DNA of 64,000 nt from Hyphococcus sp. Lineage in GTDB: Bacteria > Pseudomonadota > Alphaproteobacteria > Caulobacterales > Parvularculaceae. The position numbers and the translations under genes are program-made. Positions 33,756 through 42,951 of the stretch are shown here, piece after piece. The stretch is taken from contig BQJG01000007.1 in the NCBI GenBank assembly GCA_021604585.1, forward strand, positions 1-64,000, given 5' to 3'. The stretch's first letter is position 1, and each line of letters opens with the position of its first letter. The notes below the pieces were generated by a model that was not told the origin of the DNA, did not search any database, and worked only from the letters and a program-made list of their open reading frames with translations.

Positions 33756-35234
33756 ATGTTCGGACGCAGAACAGGTCCAGTAGAGGCGGCTGCGCCAGCA
33801 GTGGCGGCTAAAAAACCAGCGCAGCCATCGGCTGCGCCCAAGCCTGTCGCCAAAGCATCGGGGCCGGGTAAAGCGGAAGGCAAGTCTGCGCCGGCTGCGC
33901 CACCGCGCGTTGCCGCGCCTGCAAAGAAGGCGCCCTCTACCGTTGAAATTGGCGGACGTTCCGACGAGTACTTCCAAACGAAAACGACGATTTTTAATGC
34001 GTTGATCGATACGATCGATCTGTCTCAACTTGCGCAGCTCGATACCGAAGCTGCAGCGGAAGAAATTCGCGACATCGTCAACGAGATCATCTCGATCAAG
34101 AACGTTCAGATGTCTATCGCTGAACAGGAATCGCTGTTGCAGGATATCTGCAACGACGTGCTTGGTTATGGTCCGTTGGAGCCGCTGCTCGCCCGCGACG
34201 ATATCGCCGATATCATGGTCAATGGCGCCAGCCGCGTGTTCATCGAAGTCAGCGGCAAGATTCAGCTCACCAATGTCCGTTTTCGCGACAACGCCCAGCT
34301 GATGAATATCTGTCAGCGGATCGTGTCTCAAGTCGGCCGCCGTGTTGATGAAGCCAGCCCGATATGCGACGCGCGTCTGCCCGACGGTTCGCGTGTGAAC
34401 GTGATTGCGCCGCCTTTGTCCATCGATGGCGCAGCGCTCACCATTCGTAAGTTTAAAAAAGACAAGCTTCGCATTCAGGACCTGGTGAATTTCGGCTCGA
34501 TCTCGCCGGAAGGCGCCAAAGTGTTGGAGATTGTCGGCTTCTGCCGCATCAACACGCTGATTTCCGGCGGTACTGGTTCCGGCAAGACTACCTTGCTGAA
34601 CTGCCTCACGGGATTCATTGAGCACGATGAGCGCATCATCACCTGCGAAGACGCGGCGGAACTTCAACTGCAGCAGCCGCATGTGGTTCGTCTTGAAACC
34701 CGCCCCCCAAACCTAGAAGGCCAAGGTGAAGTGACGATGCGCGACCTTGTAAAAAACTGCCTGCGTATGCGTCCTGAACGGATCATCGTCGGCGAGGTCC
34801 GCGGCCCTGAAGCGTTCGACTTGCTTCAGGCCATGAACACCGGCCACGACGGCTCTATGGGCACGCTTCACGCCAACTCGCCGCGGGAAGCGTTGCAACG
34901 TATTGAATCCATGATCACCATGGGCGGCTACAATCTGCCGTCAAAAACCATCAAGGAAATGATCGTTGGTTCGATCGACGTTGTTGTGCAGGCTGCGCGT
35001 CTGCGCGACGGTTCACGCCGCATCACCCACGTTACGGAAGTGCTGGGTACGGAAGGCGACACCATCATCACGCAAGACCTCTTCGTCTACGATATGGATG
35101 GCGAGGATGCGGATGGAAAAATCGTTGGCAAGCACAAATCAACCGGCATTGCGCGACCTGCATTCTGGGATCGCGCGCGCTATTACGGCAAAGAAGCGGA
35201 ATTGGCCTCAGCGCTTGACGCCGCGTCAGATTAA
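33756..35234 (+). CDS. cpaF: Flp pilus motor ATPase CpaF (TadA)
   Basis: 492 residues. An Ala/Pro/Lys-rich flexible N-terminus (about 8-62) precedes the T2SS_E ATPase. It has Walker [10 protein letters not shown] near 271-279, an Asp box (ITCEDAAEL), Walker B ([17 protein letters not shown]) and the His box ([15 protein letters not shown]). It is a hexameric cytoplasmic ATPase that powers pilus extension and, in Caulobacter, also retraction. It is 14 bases from cpaE and 11 bases from tadB. Confidence 0.96.
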   Translation: MFGRRTGPVEAAAPAVAAKKPAQPSAAPKPVAKASGPGKAEGKSAPAAPPRVAAPAKKAPSTVEIGGRSDEYFQTKTTIFNALIDTIDLSQLAQLDTEAAAEEIRDIVNEIISIKNVQMSIAEQESLLQDICNDVLGYGPLEPLLARDDIADIMVNGASRVFIEVSGKIQLTNVRFRDNAQLMNICQRIVSQVGRRVDEASPICDARLPDGSRVNVIAPPLSIDGAALTIRKFKKDKLRIQDLVNFGSISPEGAKVLEIVGFCRINTLISGGTGSGKTTLLNCLTGFIEHDERIITCEDAAELQLQQPHVVRLETRPPNLEGQGEVTMRDLVKNCLRMRPERIIVGEVRGPEAFDLLQAMNTGHDGSMGTLHANSPREALQRIESMITMGGYNLPSKTIKEMIVGSIDVVVQAARLRDGSRRITHVTEVLGTEGDTIITQDLFVYDMDGEDADGKIVGKHKSTGIARPAFWDRARYYGKEAELASALDAASD

Positions 35235-35245
35235 CCGAGGATCCC

Positions 35246-36235
35246 ATGGATCAGCAGATCCTTATTGTATTGGTGCTTGGGCTCGTCTGTTTTGGCGCGC
35301 TTGCATTTGTCTTGTTGCAACCAACTCAGCGCGACAAAGCGCAGAAGCGGGTATCGGCGCTTAAGTCGGCCAAGGCGGTCAAGCGCAGTGGCGGCGGGAG
35401 CTCTGAGTCGCAAAACAAGGAGCGGCGCAAGAAGCTTGCGGATTCGCTGACGGCGCTCGAAAACAAAACAAAGAATTTGAAAAAGAAACGCCGCTTGAGC
35501 ATGGATCAAATGCTTGAGCAGGCAGGCCTTACGATCAAGCGCAAACAATTTTATATCGGATCCGGCATTAGCGCGCTTTTATTTGGTTTGATTGGCGTTA
35601 TTTCAGGTCAGCAACCCTGGATCAGCGGTTTGTTGCTGCTGATTGGAGGCTTGGGATTTCCGCGCTGGATGCTCGGCTTTCTTCGAGCACGCCGCCAGAA
35701 AAAGTTTGTTGACGAATTTTCTGGCGCGATAGACGTGATCGTTCGCGGCGTGAAGTCCGGCCTGCCCGTGAATGAATGCTTGAAGATTATTGCACGTGAA
35801 GCGCCGCGCCCGGTTAGCGATGAGTTTCATATGCTGGTCGAAGGCATTCGCGTCGGCCTTTCCATGGAACAGGCGCTCGACAGAATGCTCGAGCGCATGC
35901 CGCTGCAGGAAGTCAGCTTTTTCTCGATCGTGCTGCTGATCCAGCAGAAAACCGGTGGTAACCTCGCCGAAGCGCTTGGCAACCTCGCAGGCGTTCTGCG
36001 CTCTCGCAAACTGATGGAAGGCAAGATCGCCGCGCTGTCATCGGAAGCAAAGGCGTCGGCCTACATTATTGGCTCGCTGCCCTTTCTCGTGGCGGGCTCG
36101 GTTCAGCTTTCATCGCCTGATTACCTACAGCCATTGTTCACCACGCGCGTGGGCAACTTCATCCTGATTGGCGCCGGGTTGTGGATGTCGACCGGCATTT
36201 TGGTGATGAAGAAGATGACGCAGATCAAGGTTTAG
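35246..36235 (+). CDS. tadB: Type II secretion F family platform protein TadB
   Basis: 329 residues. An N-terminal helix, a basic linker (about 30-85), two helices (about 105-150), a cytoplasmic T2SSF domain with GAIDVIVRGVKSGLPVNECL and LLIQQKTGGNLAEALGNLA, and C-terminal helices. It forms the inner-membrane platform with TadC and couples to CpaF. GAGGATCCC stands before the ATG. Confidence 0.93.
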   Translation: MDQQILIVLVLGLVCFGALAFVLLQPTQRDKAQKRVSALKSAKAVKRSGGGSSESQNKERRKKLADSLTALENKTKNLKKKRRLSMDQMLEQAGLTIKRKQFYIGSGISALLFGLIGVISGQQPWISGLLLLIGGLGFPRWMLGFLRARRQKKFVDEFSGAIDVIVRGVKSGLPVNECLKIIAREAPRPVSDEFHMLVEGIRVGLSMEQALDRMLERMPLQEVSFFSIVLLIQQKTGGNLAEALGNLAGVLRSRKLMEGKIAALSSEAKASAYIIGSLPFLVAGSVQLSSPDYLQPLFTTRVGNFILIGAGLWMSTGILVMKKMTQIKV

Positions 36236-36244
36236 GAACTAACA

Positions 36245-37222
36245 ATGGAAGCCATCATCAACGCCGTTACGGATCGGAGTTTTCAGATCGCAGCATTAGT
36301 ATCGCTGGCGGCGATTGGCACGATATTCACCATTCTTGAGCCCTTGCTAGTGAAAGACAAATTCACGGAGCGGATGAAGTCCGTTGGCAATTATCGCGAG
36401 AATTTACGCAAGCAGCAACGCGAAGCGCTGGCGAAGAAAAATACCAAAGGCCTGCGAAATACATCGCCTCAGGGCGTGATCAAAGAACTTGTGGAAAGCC
36501 TGAAGCTGCTCGAAGTGTTCGATGCGGAATCGGCGCGCAAGAAGCTGATGATGGCTGGGTTTCGCGGGCAGGGCCCTGTCTTCACGTTCATGACGGCGCG
36601 CCTCAGCCTGCCATTCGTGGTCGCCATCATGGTTGGGATTTATGTTTATCTGCTCGATGGCTTTGAGCTGGATAGTTTTGGGCGATTGTGTGCGACATTT
36701 GGCGGATTTTTCATCGGCTTCTACTTGCCTAGCATTTACATCTCGAATGCGGTCGCAAAGCGTCAGCAAACCATTCAGCGGGCATGGCCAGACTCGCTGG
36801 ATCTACTGCTGATTTGCGTTGAATCAGGCATGTCGGTTGAGGCTGCGTTACAGAAAGTCGGCGACGAAGTCGGGCCGAGCTGCCCTGAGCTCTCAGAAGA
36901 GCTGGGCCTGACGACAGCCGAGCTCTCTTACCTTCAGGAACGCAAAACCGCGTATACAAACCTGGCTGAACGTACCGGTCTTGAATCCGTGCGTTCAGTT
37001 GTGACGGCGTTGATCCAGTCAGAAAAATACGGGACGCCTTTGGGTCAGGCCTTGCGCGTGATGGCGAAGGAAAGCCGCGAACTGCGTATGCAGGAAGCGG
37101 AAAAGAAAGCCGCCGCCCTGCCGCCGAAATTGACGGTGCCGATGATCGGCTTTTTCCTGCCGGTTCTGTTTGCGGTCATTCTGGGCCCAGCAATCATGCA
37201 GGTTATGAACCTCGACAAGTAA
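36245..37222 (+). CDS. tadC: Type II secretion F family platform protein TadC
   Basis: 325 residues. An N-terminal helix (about 15-33), a basic linker, two central helices (about 115-165), then the T2SSF domain with WPDSLDLLLICVESGMSVEAALQKV and ALIQSEKYGTPLGQALRVMA, and a last helix ending near the C-terminus. It is the second platform protein with TadB. It is the last gene of the cpa/tad unit here. No tadD, tadE, tadF or tadG follows, so the minor pseudopilins must be encoded elsewhere. It converges with a GFA gene 3 bases away. Confidence 0.93.
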   Translation: MEAIINAVTDRSFQIAALVSLAAIGTIFTILEPLLVKDKFTERMKSVGNYRENLRKQQREALAKKNTKGLRNTSPQGVIKELVESLKLLEVFDAESARKKLMMAGFRGQGPVFTFMTARLSLPFVVAIMVGIYVYLLDGFELDSFGRLCATFGGFFIGFYLPSIYISNAVAKRQQTIQRAWPDSLDLLLICVESGMSVEAALQKVGDEVGPSCPELSEELGLTTAELSYLQERKTAYTNLAERTGLESVRSVVTALIQSEKYGTPLGQALRVMAKESRELRMQEAEKKAAALPPKLTVPMIGFFLPVLFAVILGPAIMQVMNLDK

Positions 37223-37225
37223 GGT

Positions 37226-37639
37226 CTAACGCGGCCTGCCGCGCGCATGTCGCGGCAAATCATCTGCGGTTTCAAACCAGCCAATCCGGCTCTCGCAGTA
37301 TATGTGAAATGCTGGCGGTGAGAGCCCCGGATCGTCGAGTGTTGCTGTGTTGACGCTCAGCGTCATCGCCGCATCGTCTTCGCGAAAGACAAGATAGGTT
37401 CCGCACCGGCTGCAAAATTCCCGACTTGCATGTGACGAGGCGTGGTAGGCGCTAGGGTTGCCTTGCAGATATTCAAACCCTGCTGGCGCTAACGCAAACC
37501 AGGCAACCGCAGGCGCGCCGGATTGTTTTTGGCAGGTGCGGCAATGACAATAGCCGCTCTCGTCAATAACGCCCGAAACACGATACCGGATCGCGCCGCA
37601 CAGGCAGCCGCCCTCAGTATGGATTGGCTGTTCAGCCAT
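37226..37639 (-). CDS. GFA family protein (Mss4-like zinc fold)
   Basis: 137 residues from the ATG at 37639, with AGAGGGAG upstream. A start ten codons earlier is possible. Zinc-site cysteines: GGCLCGAIRY, YCHCRTCQKQSG and FCSRCGTYL. This is the glutathione-dependent formaldehyde-activating (GFA) fold. Only a few members have been tied to formaldehyde-glutathione, and most have unknown roles. A second, different GFA gene occurs at 56111. It converges with tadC. Confidence 0.88.
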   Translation of the reverse strand: MAEQPIHTEGGCLCGAIRYRVSGVIDESGYCHCRTCQKQSGAPAVAWFALAPAGFEYLQGNPSAYHASSHASREFCSRCGTYLVFREDDAAMTLSVNTATLDDPGLSPPAFHIYCESRIGWFETADDLPRHARGRPR

Positions 37640-37696
37640 AACAGATACTCCCTCTGAAAACGCCATCAAGAAGCGTATCAGCTTTTTAGGAAACGG

Positions 37697-39457
37697 CTAT
37701 TGACCGGATTGGTCGGCGATCTGATCGATGGCTTCGTAAAGCGGCAATTCGCCGGCGGCGACCTTTTCGCGCGACGGCGCCGGCTGGCCCAGACGGGCGC
37801 GGTAAACCCAAAAGTTGGTCAGCACCTTCTCAACGAAGTCACGGCTTTCGCGATTCGGAATGCTCTCGATAAACAGCAGCGGATCTTCAATTTCCACATC
37901 CCGTTTCCAGCGCCGCAGATTTCCCGGTCCGCCATTATAGGCGGCGGCGAGATTGAACAGATCGCCGTCAGCCGCGCCGTCAATCAAATAGCCGACATAA
38001 GTCTGTCCGAGCTCCATATTATAGGCGGGATCGTATAACCGCTCGCGTCCGGAACGATTGCGCAACGAACGGTCTTTCGCGATGTAACTCGCTGTGCGCG
38101 GCATTAATTGCATCAGCCCGCGCGCGCCGACGCGGCTGGTGGCGTCGGTCTTGAATTTCGATTCCTGACGCATCAGTGCGTAGAGCAGGGCGCGATCGAC
38201 TTTGAAACCGTTTTCCGGCGCATAATGGGGAATCGGGAACAGCCCGGCTTGCAGCGCCGGATCATTATCGGAAAGCGCAATGTCGATTTGCGCCGCAGGA
38301 AAATCCATCGCGATGGCGACGGCCAGTAATTGCGGAATTTGTTTTTGGTCGATCGACCCGTTGGCCCAGCGAAGTTCAAGATCGGCTTCGGTTGTCTGGC
38401 CGGCCTCGGCGAGTGCGATGGCGCGTTTGATGCGCGGCTCGTCCGCCACGAGATTGTCAAACTGCGCTTGCGTCAAGGAAGGCGCAGACCAGTTATAGTC
38501 ATAGGAGCGGCCAAGTTGGGCGAGCGCCAGTTGTCCATAAAAAGTGAACGGATAACGCGCGGCGATTTCAAGATTTGGCGTCACTTCCGCAGGGTTGCCT
38601 GCGCCAAGCGCCGTGCGCGCCGCCCAGAACCCGGCTGCAGAACGAAGGCTGTCCGCTTGATAAGGAACGGCGGCCATAGCGCGGAACAAATCATGCGCGC
38701 TAGCGACATCGCCTTTACGAAATTTGATCAGGCCGGCAATCCAGTAAGCCAGCACGGCGCTATCGCCGTTGCGCGCGCTGGCGTCGCTGGCCATCTCGTC
38801 GGCGGCGTCCACATAGCCTTGATAGTAAAGGCTCGCGGCAATCCATGACCGCATGCGATCATATTGACGCTCAGTGATCGTTCCATTCTTGACGTGCGCA
38901 TCGATTTCGCGCTTGGCGTCGAGCGCGCGTTCTTTATTCGCCAAATATCGAACCCGGCCTTCGATCTGGCGAAGGCGCGATAAATTTGTATTTTCGTAGT
39001 CTTCTTCCATCTCCGGGCTGAATTCCGGATCGGGCGAAGCGCGCCATTTGCGCGGGATCGGCCGCACTGGCGAAGACTGGCCTTTGGGTTGGCGCTTGCG
39101 GGCGAGGGAATAGATTTTGTCAGCCTCGGGATGATCTGCGTAGTATGACATCCAGCGCTTCAGCTCGTTAAAACTTGAGCGATAGGCGGTTGGGTGCATG
39201 TAACGCTGATACTGGACGTAACCCAGAAGTATATCGTCCTCGAGTGCTGCGATCTTAACGTCGGCAGCCTGCCAGCGTCCGTCTTCCTGCAGATCGAAAA
39301 TGTCTTTGTAAAGTGCCGCGTCTTGCTCGCTCAGCACACGAAGTACAGGTCCGGCTTCGTCTGGGTCAGACGGTGCTGTCGTTTCTTGCGCGAATGCGAA
39401 GCCAAAGCCTTGGACGACGAGCGCCAACAACACAACAAACCAGCGACACGCCGCCAT
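37697..39457 (-). CDS. Soluble lytic murein transglycosylase (SLT family)
   Basis: 586 residues from the ATG at 39457, with GAAGG 9 bases upstream. A GTG at 39466 is an alternative. There is a signal peptide (cleavage FAFA|QE). A long alpha-superhelical U-domain like Slt70 (about 30-400) precedes the SLT catalytic domain. The catalytic Glu is E432 (ALMRQESKFKTDA), followed by GARGLMQLMPRTA and AYNGGPGNLRRW. It cleaves peptidoglycan glycan strands in the periplasm, leaving 1,6-anhydro ends. A CtrA-type site lies about 150 bases upstream. Confidence 0.93.
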   Translation of the reverse strand: MAACRWFVVLLALVVQGFGFAFAQETTAPSDPDEAGPVLRVLSEQDAALYKDIFDLQEDGRWQAADVKIAALEDDILLGYVQYQRYMHPTAYRSSFNELKRWMSYYADHPEADKIYSLARKRQPKGQSSPVRPIPRKWRASPDPEFSPEMEEDYENTNLSRLRQIEGRVRYLANKERALDAKREIDAHVKNGTITERQYDRMRSWIAASLYYQGYVDAADEMASDASARNGDSAVLAYWIAGLIKFRKGDVASAHDLFRAMAAVPYQADSLRSAAGFWAARTALGAGNPAEVTPNLEIAARYPFTFYGQLALAQLGRSYDYNWSAPSLTQAQFDNLVADEPRIKRAIALAEAGQTTEADLELRWANGSIDQKQIPQLLAVAIAMDFPAAQIDIALSDNDPALQAGLFPIPHYAPENGFKVDRALLYALMRQESKFKTDATSRVGARGLMQLMPRTASYIAKDRSLRNRSGRERLYDPAYNMELGQTYVGYLIDGAADGDLFNLAAAYNGGPGNLRRWKRDVEIEDPLLFIESIPNRESRDFVEKVLTNFWVYRARLGQPAPSREKVAAGELPLYEAIDQIADQSGQ

Positions 39458-39603
39458 AGAATTCACCCTTCTTTCCGCTCAACCTTTCGCGGCTGCTCGC
39501 CGGTTAGGTCTTACGGAAGCATCAGCAGCAAGATCGCCGCCAAGCTTAAAAATGGGAAATGATCCCAACGCCCCGGACTTTACACCTAAGATTATCGTAA
39601 TGT

Positions 39604-39624
39604 CGGTTAATGCTCCTTTAACCG
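39604..39624. promoter_or_regulatory. CtrA-type site TTAA-N7-TTAA in an extended palindrome
   Basis: TTAATGCTCCTTTAA (39607-39621) matches TTAA-N7-TTAA exactly. It is extended to CGGTTAA...TTAACCG, a perfect 7-bp inverted repeat. It overlaps the last codons of the uracil-DNA glycosylase gene and lies about 150 bases upstream of the lytic transglycosylase start. It could therefore control that cell-wall enzyme in a cell-cycle-dependent way (inference). Confidence 0.45.
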
Positions 39625-40422
39625 CTGCTCCAGGGATTGCAGGTCGGCCCAGGCGAGGCGCTTGCCCGCTGGCTGGCGCAACAGGAATGCCGGGTGATAG
39701 GTGGGCAGGGCGGGAACGCGCTTGCCGCCAGCTGTCTCAATCTCGCGCCACACGCCGCGGGCGCGCATGATGCCAGTGACGCCCAGCATAGCCTGCAAAG
39801 GCGCGCCGCCAGCGATCAGGACGGCTTTGGGAGCGGTAAGGTCGATCAAGCGGTCAACAAACGGCCTGCAAATAGCGGTTTCGAGCGCAGTTGGCGTCCG
39901 GTTGGCCGGCGGCCTCCAGAAAATAACATTTGAAATCAATACGTTATTTTCACGAGACCGGCCAATAGCAGCCAGCATCCGGTCCAGCAATTGCCCGGCC
40001 CGGCCAACAAAGGGTTTGCCGAGCCGGTCTTCGTCGCGGCTTGGCGCCTCGCCAATCACCAAAACGTCGGCTCCCTCGACGCCGTCTGTGAAGACAGTGC
40101 TTTTGGCTCCGGCCTTCAAAGGGCAGCCATCAAAGGCCCGAACGGCGGCATCCAAAGCCTCAAAGCTGTCACAGGCTGCTGCTGCAGCTTCAGCCGCCTT
40201 GATGGCTTCATCGGTGGAGAGTGTCGTGGTTTCCGCCGCCGGCGGCTCGTTTTCGGCGGTGTTTTTCCTTCTGACGGATTCGATTCGCGGCGCGGCGGCA
40301 GGGTCGGCGCGGGTCCACCCATAAAGGTCGGCTGACGTGGGCGCGACGGCTTCGTCGACGCCCATTTCCGCGTACCAATTCAGGAGCGCTCGCGCAGCTT
40401 CAGTTTCTGATGGCTCCACCAT
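39607..40422 (-). CDS. Uracil-DNA glycosylase (family 4-like)
   Basis: 271 residues. After an Ala-rich, probably disordered N-terminus (about 40-80) comes the UDG domain. Motif A is GEAPSRDEDRLGKPFVGRAGQLLDRML, with the Glu typical of family 4 (GEAPG type). Motif B is HPAFLLRQP. The ISNVIFWRPPANRTPT stretch also matches. Family 4 enzymes hold a 4Fe-4S cluster. Here only GCPLK, TAICRPF and one upstream Cys are seen, so the cluster set looks incomplete, as in many alphaproteobacterial homologues. It removes uracil from DNA. Confidence 0.87.
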   Translation of the reverse strand: MVEPSETEAARALLNWYAEMGVDEAVAPTSADLYGWTRADPAAAPRIESVRRKNTAENEPPAAETTTLSTDEAIKAAEAAAAACDSFEALDAAVRAFDGCPLKAGAKSTVFTDGVEGADVLVIGEAPSRDEDRLGKPFVGRAGQLLDRMLAAIGRSRENNVLISNVIFWRPPANRTPTALETAICRPFVDRLIDLTAPKAVLIAGGAPLQAMLGVTGIMRARGVWREIETAGGKRVPALPTYHPAFLLRQPAGKRLAWADLQSLEQRLKEH

Positions 40423-40448
40423 GCGCCCAGTCTAACAGGCTGATTGCT

Positions 40449-41087
40449 CTAAACAGAAGCGGCAAGTAGTAACTGAGCCCCATAGTAAAGCGGCAATCCC
40501 CATGCCCTGTTGAAAAATTTTGGCGCGATGAATTTGTCTTTGGCGACCGAAAGATCGGAAACGGCAAATCCAATGGCCCCGGCGATCACCATGAGGCTCG
40601 GTTCTGATGCTTCCGGCGGCGACGCGAGAAAACTCGTTGCGACCATCACGGCAATGATCGCTGAATAGACGCTGACTGGCGCTCTAAAGCTGCCAAGATA
40701 AGGCCAGAGCCAGCGCAGGGAGAGGCTGGCAAAAAGCGCCATCAATGCTGCGCCAAACAAGAACAATGGCCTGACCGTGGGCCCGCCGCTCATAAATGCG
40801 CCGATATAGGCAGCGTGCCCCGCCGCAAACGCCGCCATGCCTGCCAGAAAACTCCGTTCGCCTTTAGGCATCAGCAAAATATCGCCAGCCATGCACAGGA
40901 TAAGCGCCGCCAGCACCCAAAGTCCGTATGTGCTCTCAAATGCGCCTGCCGACAGCGCGGTTAGCACAAATGCCGCCGACGCCGCTGGTTTTGCGATCCA
41001 TTTGAGCCGCCTCTGCCCGCGATATTCCGCCCAGAGCAGGAGCGCGACAAAAAAACAGCAAATAAGGATGGCGGCGGCTTGCGGCAT
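40449..41087 (-). CDS. Lysoplasmalogenase (YhhN/TMEM86 family) membrane protein
   Basis: 212 residues with about eight hydrophobic helices. It carries the family's conserved stretches: the RRLKWIAKPAAS region, MAGDILLMPKGERSFLAGMAAFAAGHAAYIGAF, and the C-terminal AVSDLSVAKDKF. Members hydrolyse the vinyl-ether bond of lysoplasmalogens. The bacterial role is little studied. It is encoded divergently from ETF-QO. Confidence 0.88.
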   Translation of the reverse strand: MPQAAAILICCFFVALLLWAEYRGQRRLKWIAKPAASAAFVLTALSAGAFESTYGLWVLAALILCMAGDILLMPKGERSFLAGMAAFAAGHAAYIGAFMSGGPTVRPLFLFGAALMALFASLSLRWLWPYLGSFRAPVSVYSAIIAVMVATSFLASPPEASEPSLMVIAGAIGFAVSDLSVAKDKFIAPKFFNRAWGLPLYYGAQLLLAASV

Positions 41088-41214
41088 GGGCGCTCCCTAT
41101 GCTGGCTCTGTGCCAAAGCGTTTTACGAAACAATGCTTTGCAACATGGCTTTTTCCGGTGATTTTTGCCAGAACCGACCCAACCGATCGATGCCCAAGCG
41201 AAAGAGATGATGCA

Positions 41215-42909
41215 ATGACGAACGAGACGCCCGCCCCAGACTCTCCAGAACGGGAGTCTATGGAATTTGACGTGGTGATTGTTGGCGCGGGTCCGGCGGG
41301 ACTTTCCGCTGCCATCCGGTTGAAACAATGCGCGGCGGAAGCTGGCGGCGAGATCAATATTGTCGTCGTTGAAAAAGGTTCGGAAGTCGGCGCGCATATA
41401 TTGTCGGGCGCGGTGCTCGACCCGTCCGGACTTGATGCATTGCTTCCCGATTGGCGGAACATGGGCGCGCCCATCGATACGCCGGTCGCTTCGGAAAGCT
41501 TCAAGGTGCTGGGGGAAGGCGGATCGTTTTCACTGCCCGTCTGGGGCATGCCGGGCATGGTCAAAAACCACGGCTGCTACATCGTCTCCATGGGCAATGT
41601 CTGCCGCTGGCTCGCCGAACAGGCGGAAGGTTTGGGCGTTGAGATATATCCGGGCATGGCGGCATCGCAAGCGCTCTATCGTGAAGACGGGTCGATGCGC
41701 GGCGTTGTCGTTGGCGAGGTCGGCATCGGCAAGGATGGCGAAAAGAAAGACAGCTACGAGCCGGGCATGGAGCTCGTCGGCAAATATGTGTTGCTGGCTG
41801 AGGGCGTGCGCGGCTCGCTCTCCAAACAAGTAATCGCGAAATTCGCCCTCGACGCGGACAGCGACCCGCAGAAATACGGCATCGGTCTTAAAGAGCTGTG
41901 GGAGGTTGCGCCTGAAAAATCCCGCCCCGGTCATGTTCAGCATACATTCGGCTGGCCGTTGAAAGACGACACCGGCGGCGGATCATTTTGTTATCACTAT
42001 AATGACAACACCATCGCGCTCGGTTTTGTGGTGCATTTGAATTACAAAAATCCTTACCTTTATCCGTATGGGGAGTTTCAGAAATTCAAAACTCATCCGG
42101 AAATCGCTGAGTTGCTCGAAGGCGGCAAGCGCATCGCTTACGGTTCGCGTGCGATCACCGAGGGCGGCTATCAATCTGTGCCGAAACTGGCTTTCCCCGG
42201 CGGCGCCCTCATTGGTTGCTCGGCCGGGTTCGTCAATGTGCCGCGCATAAAAGGAAATCACAACGCCATGCTGACCGGCATGATGGCGGCGGAAGCTGCC
42301 TATGCGGCGGTAACTGCTGGCCGCGAAGGCGATGTGCTGGAGGCTTATGAAGCGGCCTATGACCAGTCCGCCGTCAAGAAGGAATTATTCAAGGCGCGCA
42401 ACGCAAAACCGCTATGGACGGCCTTCGGCACCCGTCTCGGCGCCATCGCGCTCGGCGGGATTGAGCTATGGATGAACTCTATTGTTCCGGGCCTGTCTTT
42501 TTTTGGAACCATGAAACACGGTAAAACCGATGCGGCGGCGACAGAGCCAGCGGACAAGCACAAGCCCATCGCTTACCCGCGCCCGGATGGGGAAACGACT
42601 TTCGACCGGCTCACCAATGTGGCGTTTTCCGCCACCAATCACGAGGAAGATCAGCCGTCACATTTGAAACTTAAGGATCCGTCAATCCCGATCGACGTTA
42701 ATCTGCCGGTCTATGCCGAGCCTGCGCAGCGTTATTGTCCGGCGGGGGTTTATGAAGTGGTGAGTGAAGAGGGCGGGGCTGATCCGCGGTTTCAGATCAA
42801 CGCCCAGAATTGCGTTCATTGCAAAACCTGCGACATCAAGGATCCGTCACAGAACATTGTCTGGACAAGCCCTGAAGGCGGCGGCGGTCCGAACTATCCG
42901 AACATGTAG
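41215..42909 (+). CDS. Electron-transfer flavoprotein:ubiquinone oxidoreductase
   Basis: 564 residues from the ATG at 41215. A longer frame would run back over the lysoplasmalogenase gene. N-terminal FAD site VVIVGAGPAGLSAAIRLKQ, ubiquinone-binding domain in the middle, and a C-terminal 4Fe-4S ferredoxin-like domain with RYCPAGVYEV and QNCVHCKTCDIKDP. It passes electrons from acyl-CoA and other flavin dehydrogenases, through ETF, to ubiquinone at the inner membrane. The ETF subunits themselves are not in the window. Confidence 0.96.
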   Translation: MTNETPAPDSPERESMEFDVVIVGAGPAGLSAAIRLKQCAAEAGGEINIVVVEKGSEVGAHILSGAVLDPSGLDALLPDWRNMGAPIDTPVASESFKVLGEGGSFSLPVWGMPGMVKNHGCYIVSMGNVCRWLAEQAEGLGVEIYPGMAASQALYREDGSMRGVVVGEVGIGKDGEKKDSYEPGMELVGKYVLLAEGVRGSLSKQVIAKFALDADSDPQKYGIGLKELWEVAPEKSRPGHVQHTFGWPLKDDTGGGSFCYHYNDNTIALGFVVHLNYKNPYLYPYGEFQKFKTHPEIAELLEGGKRIAYGSRAITEGGYQSVPKLAFPGGALIGCSAGFVNVPRIKGNHNAMLTGMMAAEAAYAAVTAGREGDVLEAYEAAYDQSAVKKELFKARNAKPLWTAFGTRLGAIALGGIELWMNSIVPGLSFFGTMKHGKTDAAATEPADKHKPIAYPRPDGETTFDRLTNVAFSATNHEEDQPSHLKLKDPSIPIDVNLPVYAEPAQRYCPAGVYEVVSEEGGADPRFQINAQNCVHCKTCDIKDPSQNIVWTSPEGGGGPNYPNM

Positions 42910-42951
42910 TCTGCCCAATAAAGCCTGCAAAGTAGAAGTAAGGGAATTCTG

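Noticed and set aside
39552..39770. Plus-strand 72-codon frame beside the uracil-DNA glycosylase gene
   Set aside because: Antisense to the glycosylase 3' end and without family or ribosome-binding site.
40837..41214. 126-codon upstream extension of the ETF-QO frame
   Set aside because: It lies antisense to the lysoplasmalogenase gene and is not ETF-QO-like. The conserved FAD motif starts just after the ATG at 41215.
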